Assembly (NCBI GenBank): GCA_003024175.1
Contig: MDYQ01000245.1
Span: 1-29,852, forward strand
Reading direction: 5' to 3'
Source of the DNA: Planoprotostelium fungivorum
Taxonomy: Eukaryota; Evosea; Variosea; Cavosteliida; Cavosteliaceae
Length of the DNA stretch: 29,852 nt
Part shown: piece by piece, positions 9,593 to 21,227 of the stretch
Layout of the letters: each line of letters opens with the position of its first letter
How positions within the stretch are numbered: the stretch's first letter is position 1
Made by a program: the position numbers and the translations under genes
The notes under the pieces: model-generated
Seen by the model: only the letters and a program-made list of their open reading frames with translations
The model's database searches: none
Told to the model about the DNA's origin: nothing

Positions 9593-12296
9593 ATGATTGA
9601 TCAGTCGACCACGCACAGGTGACGCAGCTCACTCAGATTATACCACATTATGAAGAACTGCAATAAAGCGAATGCCAGAAGGATGCTGATGAACTTCCGC
9701 CGTCGAATACTACAGACCCATCGAATCATTCGATCTGTAAGCCCCTGGTTCAGCATGTCTTCCAACCATCATCTAATCAGACCGGTGCGTTGCCTGGTCA
9801 AAATTCATCGAATTTTCGATACGATAGTTATGAAACTGGTTGCAGCCGTGGTTGGTGCCGCCAGTGGAGCAGGTCTAAAGAAGTGTGTATAGAGGTATCC
9901 TTGTCGCCTCTATAGGACACCTGTGGTTCGTTGTATCAGGGGCCAATATTTAGTGCACCTGCGACATATTTTTCGGAAGACACTTGGGGTGATGAGCAAA
10001 TTGTTGAAGAAGATCAAAGAAAAGCGGAAAGAGTTATGGAAGAAAGAAGAAGGGGATCCTCTTTTGATATCAGAACCCTCCGATCTGAAGCAAGGAGTGC
10101 ACGTAGACAGAGAGTATCAATGGAGTGGACAGAACGCTTCAGATCAATTCGGTCTCATTGATATCATCGGCCAAGGGTGAGGAAATCATTTCTCCATCAT
10201 CACTGAGTCAGGGAAGATCGTTTGGAAAAGTGTATAAGGCGGTCCATCTATTGTCCAAGTCTACTTTTGCCGTGAAGATTTTCAACGAAGAATCAACCGA
10301 GGCATTAGAGGGTACAAAGAGGGAGATCGAGATATTGAAGAAGTGCCATCATCCGAATCTAGTATCTTACTGGGGTGCCGTAAATAATGAGAACTCCATC
10401 TGGGTAGGATCACGTCACTTGGTCACAACGGCTGGTGTTGATCATCTGCAGATCGTCATGGACTATTGTCAAGCAGGATCAGTAGACGATGTGATGAATG
10501 GATGCAACGACGTATTTTCAGGTGATTTTCAGACGTGAACGCATGAATGACAGTCGATAGACAAAGAGGTGAATGAGAATAAAAATCGGTCGTGTGATCG
10601 ATGAGCAGGTGAGATACATCTCCTTCTTCACTCTCAAGGGTCTCCGTTATCTGCATCACCAAGGGGTCATCCACAGGTGAGACCTCGCGTGAATCAACTG
10701 ACGGGGACAGAGACATCAAGTGTGCCAACATCCTGTTGACTTACGAGGGAGAAGTGAAGATCGCGGATTTTGGAGTGTCCAAGCAGTTGGATGACTCTGG
10801 TAAATGCAGTACTCTGACTGGAAGGTGAGAGGCCTGAAAGGGGAAGAATGGAACTGAAGGATTGCAGCCCTTATTGGATGGGTGAGCTGAGAGAGAGACG
10901 AGGAGTGACGAGTGATAGCACCCGAGGTGTTGATCATCCGTGGAAGAGAGTATTCCTACAAAGCTGACGTGTGGAGTTTGGGAGTCACGTGTATCGAGAT
11001 GAGCACTGGTGTTCCTCCTCAGAGTGGTGCCACACCTGCACAAGCTGTGATCCTTTCCTTCTCATTTCCAGGTGCTGACCAATGCAGATGAGACGTATCC
11101 CCATGCAGGCTGCACCGAAGCTCCCACAAAAGTGAGATTGTGAGGAGAAGAGGGAATGAAAGAGAACAGGACAGATGGAACACAATGGAATGAGAATTAC
11201 ATCGACTTCCTCACAAAGTGTTTGGAGAAGGATCCAAAGAACAGAATGGATGCACAAGAGATATTGAACGTGAGCCATCATGGTGTATCATGACTGACAT
11301 CAGAGAGCACTCCTTCTTCGCTGAGGTCAAATTGCCTCGTAGCCTTCTGACAAAGATAGAGAGGTCAGACCACAAGGTGCGTGTGATGAACAGAGGAGAG
11401 CATGACTGTTGTAGAGAGCAAAGAAGAAGAGGAAGATGATGGAAAAGAGACGAGAGGAGGGAGAGGGAAAACGGGAAGAAAAGAGAGAGGAGAGAGAGAA
11501 GAGAGAGGAGGAGAGAGAAGAGAGAGAAGAATCGAAGGGCACCATCGTGATATCCTCCAATTCCGGGACAGTAGTGCAGAGTTCTTCTTCACTCAGCGGA
11601 ACAGTCATCGATCATTCCGGAACATTCGTCGACACATCGAACGATCCCTCAGGCACATTTGTACATCACTCTGAGGAATCTCAAGATTCAGGAACTTTTG
11701 TTCACAAATCAGAAAACAGTGGCACATTCATCGATAGATCAGAAGAGAGCAGTGGAACATTCATCAACAGATCAGAGGAGAACAGTGGAACATTCATCGA
11801 TAGATCACAGAACAGTGGAACATCCATCCAATCCGATACGAGTCAAGCGAGAACACCCAAGAAGAGCACATACAGATCGATTCAATTCACCCAAGGTGAG
11901 AGGAAGGAACGAAGGAGAGACATTCAACTCGAACAGAAGGTGGTTCTCTCTCTGATCTGCGGAGAGAAGCGATGGATGTCAACACGATACCGTATGATGA
12001 AAGCTCCGTCCTCATCGAGAAGGGGACAACGTACGGCACGATCATCGAGGAAGAAGAACCAGAAGAGAAGGAAGAGAAGGAAGAGAAGGAAGAGACACGA
12101 ATCGACATACGAGTCGAAAACGGTGTGCCTTCATCAAAAAGGAGAACGAACAAAACTGAACGCGCCAGATGCACCGATTGCCGCACAAAACGAGGAAAAC
12201 TTGTTCTGGTCTCTAGCAAATGTTATCGCAACCGTGATGGGTGTTCTATCGGCAACAGTGGCTGCCTTCTTTGTGGGTCGTCGAATGTGGATGTAA
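9593..12296 (+). CDS. STE20/MST-like Ser/Thr kinase with Gly-Thr repeat linker and C-terminal membrane anchor
   Basis: The model has about 700 residues over many exons. A low-complexity N-terminus leads through a 40-nt intron (10103-10142) into FGLIDIIGQGSFGKVYKA. The kinase core is intact: TFAVKIF lysine, WIVMDYCQAGSV hinge, VIHRDIKCANILLT catalytic loop, KIADFGVSK, GSPYWMAPEVL, YKADVWSLGVTCIEM, and a C-lobe end. IVMDYCQAGSV and HRDIKCANILL point to the STE20 germinal-centre/MST branch. After it come an Arg/Glu-rich run (about 11436-11535), ten GT[IVFS]-type repeats, one more GTII near 12035, and a 26-residue hydrophobic stretch (NLFWSLANVIATVMGV onward) ending RRMWM, as in a tail-anchored protein. 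The last introns are 41 and 46 nt. Start ATG 9593 rests on a less usual AAG acceptor and is uncertain; the kinase and tail are firm. Confidence 0.85.
11536..11835 (+). repeat. Coding SGT[F/V/I] repeat array in the kinase linker
   Basis: Ten GT motifs occur in about 100 residues (KGTIV, SGTVV, SGTVI, then SGTFV and SGTFI copies, SGTSI). The last part (about 11725-11830) repeats at DNA level in units near 33 bp around cagtggaacattcatc, suggesting recent expansion. Confidence 0.85.
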
Positions 12297-12326
12297 TACA
12301 AGATGGTTGTTTGTGTCTTCACGTCT

Positions 12327-12332
12327 TTTATT
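12327..12332 (-). promoter_or_regulatory. AATAAA overlapping the Brr2 stop codon
   Basis: On the minus strand the end reads GAA TAA AAG, so the stop codon is inside AATAAA. The kinase stop on the other strand ends at 12296, leaving 31 nt between the two genes. Confidence 0.6.
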
Positions 12333-15300
12333 CTTCCATGGCATCCTCCACGGTGAGTGAGATGTCCAACTCTTGGTCACAACCCGAGTAGCTGTCGCAC
12401 ATCACGTACATCTTCAGGTCGTAGTTTCCTCCTTCCTCGGGTGCCGTGAAGTCGAGTTGAACGGACTTGTCCTTGTCCACGGTGATACGCTTGATGCACA
12501 GTAGAGTGTTGTTCTTTGGGTCTCCCACCAAGAGCCACCACTCCTCCGTCTTTTCCTTGGGGAAGAAGGGTGCGATCACGGGGCTCAGTGTCTCTCCCTC
12601 AATCTCTCTCTTCAGGTTCACCGACACGCTGACTGTCTCTCCCGCCTTGATGGCCTTGTGGGATACCTCCATGTCCACTTCGATGTCGGGGTATCGGTTG
12701 CAGTACCTTCTCTGGTCAGGTGAATCCCCTCTCTCCTCTCACCTGATGATGTCCTGGACTTTCTTGTCGTCGTTGGGCAGCAGCTTCTTCCTGACATCAT
12801 CCTCCATCTCCACAATGTCGAAGATGGTGTTCACATCCATCGACTTGGCCAGCTCGATGAGCTCTGCAGTGAAGTGAGGCACCTGACGCAGGGGAGAGTC
12901 ATCGTTCCACACGGCCTGTGTGATCATCTGGGACAGCTCCATCACTGCCAGGGCAGGGGAAAGCCAACTGGAGGAAGAGATGACATCGACCATGGCCTGA
13001 CACAGCTTCACGGCCTGTCCCACGATGACGTGGTTGTCTGACTCCAGCTCTGGGGTGAGTCTCTTTCGAGAGAAGTGACACTGGAGGAGAACGTTGACCT
13101 TGGTGAGGATGGAGTGCCACGATGGCTTCTCGATCTTCATGGGAAGGTGTCTGCCAAACTCTGAGATGATCTTGTCCTCTCCCTGTCTCATCGGAATCGT
13201 AGAGTACTCGCTGGCACTGCACAAGATCTCGATGATACCTGTCTATGTCAGTCTCTTCCTTCTCTCTCTCTCACCTCTCAGCTTCGTCTTGGACTTGAGA
13301 GAGGAGTTGAAGAGCTCCACGGTGGTGTAGGAGAGGTTGTAGAAGGATGCGATGAGACCCAAGTTGAGGGGCTTGACGTTCATCTCGTCCTCGATGGAGA
13401 TCAACTTGGACTCTGCCAGTTGACCCAGTGTGTTCTCCACCATCTCTGACAGGTGGTCTGATATGTGCACTGTGGTCGATCCCTGTTCCTCTCTGTCAGA
13501 AGAGGAGGATAGAGAGGAGAATGGACAAGTGAGAGGAGAGAGGAGAATGGACAAGTGAGAGGATAGAGGAGAAGAGAGAGGAAGTGGAAGAGCCTCACCT
13601 GAAGGTTGTAGTAGTTGGGGTTCAAGAAGAGACGACGGAACATGAAGGACCAAGTGAGATAGTCCACAGCCTCCTGCTTGTCCTCGATGGTCTTGGCCAC
13701 GATCTCAGCGTTCATGGTATCTGCGATGAAGTGATCCAGGTGGGACTCCACGGGAAGGGGCTCATGCAAGAACTTCTTGTAGTACTCCTTCTTCGGTCCG
13801 AATGTGTAAATCACACACTTGCCCAGCTCTTCACCCACTCCACGACATCTGTCATCTTCAGTCCCTCTCCCTCTCCTTCTCTCACCTTCCGCTCATCTGC
13901 AGGACATCGGTGATGCTGTAGTCGGTGTATCTGTGCTCAGCTCCATCGTAGTACTGTGTTCCCATGATGATCACACAGTGTGCTGTGAAGTTGATCTGCA
14001 GATCTAAGTCGTGGATAGAGATGTATGTTCAGAGATGGATCGATGTTTGGAGATGGATGTTCACCTCCCAGCAGAGATCAAAGACAGCGACAAGGATCTG
14101 TACAGCGCCAGACTTGAACAGCTCAGCTGCAATCTGCTTCTCCTTCTCTCGGAGAGAATCGTGGTAGATGGAGATTCCACTCAAGAGAGATTGCTTGAGA
14201 GCATCACTGGTGATGTGGTCCAAGTGGGGTTGTAAGTCCTCCTGGGGTACCTGCCATCCTCAGCTTCCTCTTCTCTCTCTCTCACCTTCAGGAATCTTCT
14301 GGTGGGGGTGTCGTTGTCCACGTACTTGATGAGATCCTTCACGATGGACCTCATCGACTTCCTGTTGGGTACAAAGATGATCACGGGGTGACCCGCTCCC
14401 GAGCTGGAGACAGCGTACAGCGTTGGTCTGGACATAGCCATGACACGGGATCCAAAATGGGTCATATCGAATCCTAATGACATGAGTATATTCTATTCAA
14501 TGATGTAGATGGAATTCATCAGAGTGAGGAGATCACCTTGAATGTGGATCTCCATGGGAGAGGGACGAGTGTTGGGGTGGAAGTTGAACGTGGAGGCAGC
14601 GGGGATGTTCAACCAGTCGGCCAGATCTTTTGCGTTAGCCACGGAAGAAGAGAGGGCCACGATACGTGTCTCGTGCTTGGTCTGTCTGGAGATGTATCTC
14701 GTTCTGGAACACACAACCTGTCGAACGATCAGCCCACGTGGATGTGGATGATGGTGGACTCACCTCCAATACGGGACCATTGTTACCTCCGATGAGGTGG
14801 AGATCATCGATGATGATGAGGTCGATGTTCTGTACATTCTTTCGGCTCTTCCACCTCCTGGACATGAGATCCCAGTTCTCTGGTGTGGACAGAATAAAGT
14901 TCCCAGCGATCAGCTTCACGTCCATGGCTGAGTCTCCGGTCAGCTTCTCGGGTCTGGCCTGGAGTTGAGGCAGCTTGCTGAATTTGGCCCTCCAGTCGGC
15001 CAGCTTCTCGTTGATGACGGCGGCGACGGGAGAGATGTAGAGGACCTTTCCGTTGGGCTTCTTCTCAAAGAGTCTGAGGATGGCAAACTCTGCACACACC
15101 GTCTTCCCTGATCCTGTGGGGCAAGCGACGAGGACGTTGTTGTCCGAGTTGTAGAGGGACTGGTAGACTTGGGTCTGTATGGCGTTGAACTGACGGATGG
15201 GGGAGAAGAGGGTGGGGGCAGAGGGGCTCTTGATGTCAGTGATGAGGAGGGGCTTCAGATCGAGGAGGTCCGTGTGGGGATGGAACTTGCTGGGGAGGTG

Positions 15301-18300
15301 AATGTTGCGGAAGGACAGGGGGAGGCTGGTCTCCGATCCGATCCATCGATCAGAGACGATGGTGATGTAGTACTGAGGGTGGAGGGGCTCGAACAGGGGC
15401 ACAGTGAAGGTCACAGTGTGCTCTTCATCGGCAAACTTTCTCTTCAGTACAAAGAACTCGTGGTGGAGGATCTTCTCGTTGTCGACGTCCTTCACCAAGA
15501 TCCAGAAGGCCTCGGCGTTACCGTGAACCTTCTCGTCAAATTGGAAGTCGGGAGTGATGACGAGCTCGATCTTGAGGGTCGATCGAGTGATGGGCTGGAA
15601 GTGAGCGGTGACCTCCAACTTGGGGAACTGGTGTACCAGCTTGTGGATGTTCTTTCCCTGCTGGGGAAAGTTGATGAGGTCTCCGATCTGCTGGGAGTTG
15701 AGGTCGTAGAGGCGATCCATGGGGAAGTCCTTTCGTTCGATCTTCTTGATGATCTCGTCGGGGACATCCTTGAACTGCCTGAGGGGGGACTGTGTGGGCC
15801 AGATCCTCTTGTCCACCATCTTGCACATGTTCAGAGCCCTCTCAGCCACTTGGGCCCATCCTCTCTTGAGGACCATCTCGTACAGAGAGCGGAACAGACG
15901 AGCAGCCGACTGAGTGACGTAGACCATGTCGGAGATGAGAGCGAAACCCTCCAGCCTGAGACGAGAGATGTAGGCCTGCAGGAGGACGTTCACCTTGGCT
16001 GTGGGCTCCTCCATGGATTCCTTCACGGGAATGGGTACACGGTCGAGGAGCTTCTCAAGTTCTTCCTTCTCTTCCTCTCGGACGGTGATGTACTTGAACT
16101 CGGTGGAGAGGGAGAAGATGCGCAGGAGATCGATCTCGGTGGTGGAGGGCTTGAGGTGGTCGTTGTAGATGTTCATGGAGTTGTATCCCACGTAGTAGTG
16201 AGACGCCACTTGACCCAGATCGGTGACTTGGAAGGATCCCGACTTGCGATCGTATCGAATGAGGTTGGCCTTGTCCAAGATGATGGCAGCAGAGTGGATG
16301 AGGTCCCTCCTTCTCTTGATCAGAGTGGGATCCTCTTCTGCCTCGTCGAGGGAGATGGAGTAGAGCTGAGGGTTTCTGAGCATGCACACGTAGAGGTAGG
16401 TGTAGGACAACCACGTGATGGCCTGCTCCACGCTCTGTACGGTTCCCAGGACGATCTCGGCGTTGAGGTTATCAGCGAGCTTGCTGATGTACTGCGACTC
16501 GATGGGCAGCTGTTGGTTCAGGAGGGAGAGGTAGTACTGCAGCTCGTGGTGGGTGGTGATGATGATACCCTCTCCAGAGGTGTCGTACTGAGGTCTGCCG
16601 GCTCTTCCGAGCATCTGCATGACGTCCATGTAAGACAGTTCGACCCAGGAGCTCTTCTCGGGGGAGTAGATCTGAGTACCCTTGATGATGACTGTGTGGG
16701 CAGGGAGGTTGACACCCCACGCTAAGGTTGCCGTGGAGACGAGGACTTGGATATGACCATCAGCGAAGAGATCCTCCACCATGGTACGGTCCGCCCTCTG
16801 AAGTCCGGCGTGATGGATTCCGAAACCGTAGGGAAGGATGTCCTTCAAGTCGGAATTCTTGATGGAAGCGGCTTCGTCTTGCAGGACGGCAGTGGAGAGG
16901 GAGCCCTCCTTCAGAAACTTGTTGAGGGTGTCCTTCTGCAGTGCAGTGTCCCTCAGGGCCCTGGCCGTCTTGGCCGTCTCTTTCCTCGAGTGGACAAAGA
17001 TCAAGATCTGGTTGACACCTGCCTGCTCCATGACTTTCTCGTAGGTGATGTCGTTCATGACTTGCATCCTCTTGATGGCCTTCTTCTCGGTGACTCCGAT
17101 GTATTTCTGCTCCAGGGGCACTGGTCTGTAATCGTTGGTGAAGGCAAAGAGTCCGCTCTCCTTGACTCGAAGGAAGGTGGCGACATCCCTGTAGTTGGGA
17201 AGGGTGGCTGAGAGTCCCACCAGACGGATGTTCTCTGCGGTGGCCTCCACTTGGCGGAGGGTTCTGGCCACGATGGACTCTAACACGGGACCTCTCATGT
17301 CGTGGAGGAGATGAATCTCATCGATGATGATCAGCTTCACCAGCTGGGTGAAGGTTCTGTCTCCAGCCTTTCGTGTGATAATATCCCACTTCTCGGGGGT
17401 GGTGACGATGATCTGGGTCTCTCGGATCTGCTCCTTGGACAGATTCACATCTCCTGTCAACTCCTTGACGTTGATGGAATAGCCCTCCAGTCTCTTCTGG
17501 AAGTTTCCGACGATCTCCTGAACGAGGGCCTTCATGGGGGCAACGTATACAATCTTCAGGTTGTCCAAGTGCCCTTCCTTGTCCAGCAGCACTCCAATCT
17601 CACGCAGGATGCACAGCATGGCCACGTTGGTCTTTCCTGATCCAGTGGGGGCGCAGAGGAGGAGGTTCTCGTATCCATTGAATGCGGCCTTGAATAGACG
17701 ACTCTGCACTCGGTTTAGCTGGGTGACCCCCACGAAACCCTTCTGTGCCCAGTCGGGGAGACTCGAGATGGAGACCAGGTGCTCTCCCTCCTGCATGGGT
17801 GGTTTGGCAGGCTTGGGAATGTGTACCTCTTCGAATCCCTTCATGGTCTTACGGAACGAGCCTGGGGGTAAGTTGACGGTGCGGTTGGGCATCAAGTGGG
17901 AGCCCTGAGAGAAGGCGATCTCCTCCAAGTTGAGCAGGGTGCCCTTGTTGTCTGCCGCTTCCGTTCCACCTGCCTTCATCTTGATGGCCCTCGCCTCTCT
18001 CTTCATCTGCTTCAGTGCCGAAGATCGATCGGCTCCGGTGAAATCCTCCAAGATGACTCGCAGCTGTGGCTCAGCCTTCATCTCCTCTTCCACAGCCGTT
18101 CTCTCCTCTTCGTTTTCGGCGTGGTTGAGTTTGGTACAGTAGATGATCTTCAGTCGATTGTGAAGCAGAACCTGTCCTCGTTACTTTGCGTCTCTTCCTC
18201 CCTCTCACCTTGATGAAATCGAATTTTTCAAAGCCCAAGAGTTGTACGAGCTCGTTTTCACTGTGTCTCTCGTCTGTGGACTCTAAAATCTTGAGTACCT

Positions 18301-19223
18301 CTCCAGACAGTCTCTGTGACTCCACGGGGTCAGGATCGACCAGCTCTGAGATCTTTCCCTTGAGCCAGAAGGCACGAATGTCTTTCGCATCGATGGCGAG
18401 AGGGTCCTCCACGTCCATGTCATCCTCTCCGTCGTTGATTTGGACTCGACTCTCGGTGATACCCTCCTCGTCTCCTTCATCTTCAGATTCTTCTTTGATC
18501 TCATCGGGTTCTTCCTCCTCGTCCTCGTCGAAGATGACAGCCACACCCATCTCTTCATCGACACGCCCCGACTCTTCTCCTTCTGCATCATCTCTCCAGT
18601 CTGTGATCCTACGTCCCAGCTCGGACAGCTCTGTGAACACTTCCTGTGTCACTCCTCCGATCAGGGAGTTAATCTCGTTCTTCTTGTCTGGTGCCTTCAT
18701 TCGATCGTCCTTGAGCGTCGCAATGACCTATGGGAGTGAATACAAAACAACTCTGTGGCAACTGTACCTCAAGGGCTGCGTCTCTTAATACACTTTGTGG
18801 TTGGTCTCCCAGACCATCTCGGCAGATGGTCAAAATCTTGGCGTATGCCGCACGGGTCTCCTTTGTCTTCGGTTGCCAGCCTGATTCTCCCACCTATTTT
18901 TTTCAGATTTCCAAGCTCAGGTTGTAAATTACCTCGTATTCCACCGTCCCTGTCGTCTTCCGTTTCTTTAGTGAGGGTGCGCCGCTAGGTGCTGTGTCTT
19001 TCTTCTTCTTCTGTTGAGCCTTCTTCATTCTCTCCTTCAACTCTTCATCTGAACGGACTCTGGCCTTGTCTCCCATGCGAGACCCAGTTAATTTACCGGC
19101 TAGAGAGTGAACTTCTCCTGTTGCCCCATCGTTCTCTCTTGGTCCTCTCTCTGTTTGTTGCAGGACGAGATTGGAGTTGGCTTTATAGTCAAACAGCTTC
19201 GAGCGGGCTGATTTTTCAGACAT
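12328..19223 (-). CDS. SNRNP200/BRR2: Spliceosomal helicase Brr2 (U5 snRNP 200 kDa subunit)
   Basis: Brr2 unwinds U4/U6 during spliceosome activation. Twelve exons join to about 2113 residues (human about 2136): 19223-18933, 18893-18768, 18727-18209, 18171-14764, 14717-14537, 14473-14286, 14250-14065, 13995-13886, 13848-13599, 13482-13275, 13238-12743 and 12706-12328. The frame closes across all of them. The N-terminus has [11 protein letters not shown] and GSRMGDKAR, then a PWI-like segment. Cassette 1 has [40 protein letters not shown] and [11 protein letters not shown], followed by a Sec63 region. Cassette 2 has [10 protein letters not shown] but DDLH for motif II and QMSGRCRG for motif VI, fitting the known inactive-like second cassette. 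A second Sec63 region ends the protein. The stop lies within AATAAA. Start ATG 19223 begins the conserved N-terminus. Confidence 0.97.
13483..13598. repeat. Purine-rich Brr2 intron with a duplicated 21-mer
   Basis: This 116-nt intron between the ninth and tenth Brr2 exons is longer than its neighbours. It contains two copies of gagaatggacaagtgagagg near 13518 and 13541 within a GA-rich run. Confidence 0.7.
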
Positions 19224-19438
19224 GTTGAATACTGTCTGAGCCCTAACCAGCTGTTTTTATGTCTTGCCTTGAGAATGTGATTGGATGCGATGACTGGTCA
19301 GCCCTGTTGTAGTGGAGAAATTTCCGGTAAAGAGCCATAACGGATTCCACATTTCTCACGCACGCCTCTCTCACGCGCACTTTCAAACACCTGAGAGACT
19401 CCATTCACTTCCTATAAGCTTATCAATGAGAGCAGAGT
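19224..19438. other. Tandem intergenic region between UBA3 end and Brr2 start
   Basis: About 215 bp separate the UBA3 stop from the Brr2 start on the same strand. It must hold the Brr2 promoter and leader. No further gene is visible. Confidence 0.5.
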
Positions 19439-21108
19439 TTATTCAAAGCGAACGCTGAGGGTGATGGCGGCGGAGGAGAGAAGTGGGTCCGTGATGTCCA
19501 GAGTATCACCTGATTGGAATAACTCGTTCAGTTTCTTGCTCAAGTTGGGTGTAGTTGCCTCGAGCAGTGCCTTGGGTGCTTGCATGAATACATTCTTGTT
19601 GTTGCATCGGATGGAGGGTTTCTTCAGTTGACTGACTCACTTAGCTACCTTTCACAAGGAGTACTCACTAGTTGACATCTCCGCCCAGCATTTCGATGAA
19701 CTCTTCGAGCTTGATGTCACCTGACACAGAATAGACAGATTGGGACGTACCACAGACGAGACAGTTCTCCTTCTTCTCGTATTCAAAGGTGTGAGTGTAG
19801 ATCCCCTCCCCTCCTATGTACATCATGTAATTGTTCAGCACATCCGCCGCATTTGTCACGATCTTGAGGGCCTCTGTGACTTCGGAGGCTGTGGGTGAGG
19901 TGAGATAGAGATGATGTAGAGATATGTGAGATAGAGATGATGTAGAGATATGTGAGATGAGATGATGTAGAGATATGACTGACCTGCGATGATGGCATTG
20001 GTGGATGCGATGGCAGGGATGATGTTCTTGACCACACCCTGAGTCAACCTGTAAGTGACTCCCTTGATATTGAACTCTTCCGCTCTCTTCGATGCCGTCT
20101 CGAACATCCACTTCATGTGATCCGTGTTGTCCGCGTCAAACTTGGTCTCTGTACACGTCAATGGATGAGTAGAGATGTATATGATGTAGATGCATGTAGA
20201 TGTAGAGATGATGTAGAGATGATGTAGATGAATCTAGATGTAAGGATGATGATGCAGAAGAGAGTGATGTCACCTTTCCACACTTTGGGCCATTCCAAGA
20301 TGTGTGCCCACTCTATACAATGTTCAGGGAGTCTGGGGGTGTTGGCCAAGGTGCAGATGGGATAGTTGACTTGAGGAGGGAAAGCCTCGAGAGAACATTC
20401 GAAGCAGGAGGTGAAGCCCGGGTAGATGACTCTCGACTGACCCTTGAAACCCTCAGTTCCTCCATCGATGAACGGAATGACGCTGTCTGGGTCGATGTTT
20501 CCCTCATCGTCATAGACGAGCATGTTGACGAGTGTTGAATTGATCCAACGACGAGCTGGAATGGAGTCCAATCCAGCGATGATGATCTTGAATTGTCTGT
20601 AGTATTCCTCTCCTTTGTCTTCGATTCGTCCAAAATATCTGGAGAGATCAGGGAGTGTTAAAGTGGAAAGATACTCACGGGACAACGTTGACACCCGGGA
20701 AGCGCTTGTTGATGAATGTTGCGGCTGTAACAGCCTTTGGCTTCCCGACATCGTCTTTTCTTTCAAGTACAATCAGTGATCATCAATCATTTTCGCACAA
20801 ACCTAAAAAGGAATTGGCGATTGAGGTTGGAATAGTCGATAGTGTCCATATCAATCACTTCGATGTTTCTAAATCCGGAGTACGCGAGGTTCTTCAAGAG
20901 TTCACAACCGAGACCACCTGCACCGATGACTAATACTTTCCATGTTTCTACGAGGTTTTTCTTATGCTATTTGGGGTCAAAGGGGCCACATAGATGACTA
21001 AATTACCTCCTCTAAATTGGCACTAAAGTCTTCCGTAGCGAATGGTCCAGGCCTTCCTAATAATTTTCCAAGATGATGCCATTTACCATCTTCCACTTGT
21101 GTTGCCAT
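19439..21108 (-). CDS. UBA3: NEDD8-activating enzyme E1 catalytic subunit UBA3
   Basis: UBA3 pairs with NAE1/AXR1 to adenylate NEDD8, form a thioester with it and pass it to UBC12. Exons give [15 protein letters not shown], then the nucleotide-binding [17 protein letters not shown] and [28 protein letters not shown] and [15 protein letters not shown] follow. The catalytic cysteine lies in [18 protein letters not shown]. Two CxxC pairs (TSCFEC and NCLVC) match the family zinc site. [20 protein letters not shown] leads on to a C-terminal ubiquitin-fold part that binds the E2. ATG 21108 starts the conserved region; only a non-ATG extension exists upstream. The stop TAA sits inside AATAAA (19438-19443). 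Two introns carry tandem repeats. The gene is divergent from the scramblase gene with 119 bp between starts. Confidence 0.95.
19900..19976. repeat. 26-bp tandem repeat in a UBA3 intron
   Basis: Two identical 26-bp units at 19900-19925 and 19926-19951 are followed by a third with one base missing (19952-19976). Each contains gatgatgtagagatat. The array lies within the intron before the [16 protein letters not shown] exon. Confidence 0.9.
20165..20245. repeat. Imperfect gatgtaga repeat in a second UBA3 intron
   Basis: This degenerate array of gatgtagagat/gatgtagat units lies in the intron between the EWPKVWK and ETKFDADN exons. Its core matches that of the array at 19900-19976 in another intron of the same gene. 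Confidence 0.8.
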
Positions 21109-21227
21109 TGTGTTTTCGTTCGCTGATGCAGGTTCAATAAACAGGACTCTATCTACAACACCATCACACACATTTTGTTGAATTGAATTTTCTTTTGACA
21201 CAAACCCTTTTTCGATCACTAACACAC
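21109..21227. promoter_or_regulatory. Bidirectional promoter, UBA3 / scramblase
   Basis: Only 119 bp separate the two divergent start codons. The segment is AT-rich compared with the coding DNA on both sides. No specific factor site was recognised. Confidence 0.6.

Noticed and set aside
10112-10130. 19-nt intron joining the kinase N-terminus to its catalytic domain
   Set aside because: A 40-nt intron at 10103-10142 with normal borders gives the same frame and fits the size of the other introns.
11327-11608. Ser/Leu-rich minus-strand frames opposite the kinase linker
   Set aside because: They are antisense reads of the Arg/Glu-rich coding run, with no motif of their own.
15169-16725. 518-codon open frame on the plus strand
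   Set aside because: It lies fully antisense to the largest Brr2 exon. Its composition (Val, Leu, Gly, Asp, Glu rich) is the mirror of Brr2 codon bias, and it has no domain, so it is a shadow frame.
19900-20245. CRISPR-like array
   Set aside because: The units are contiguous or degenerate, with no unique spacers, and lie in introns of a eukaryotic gene.
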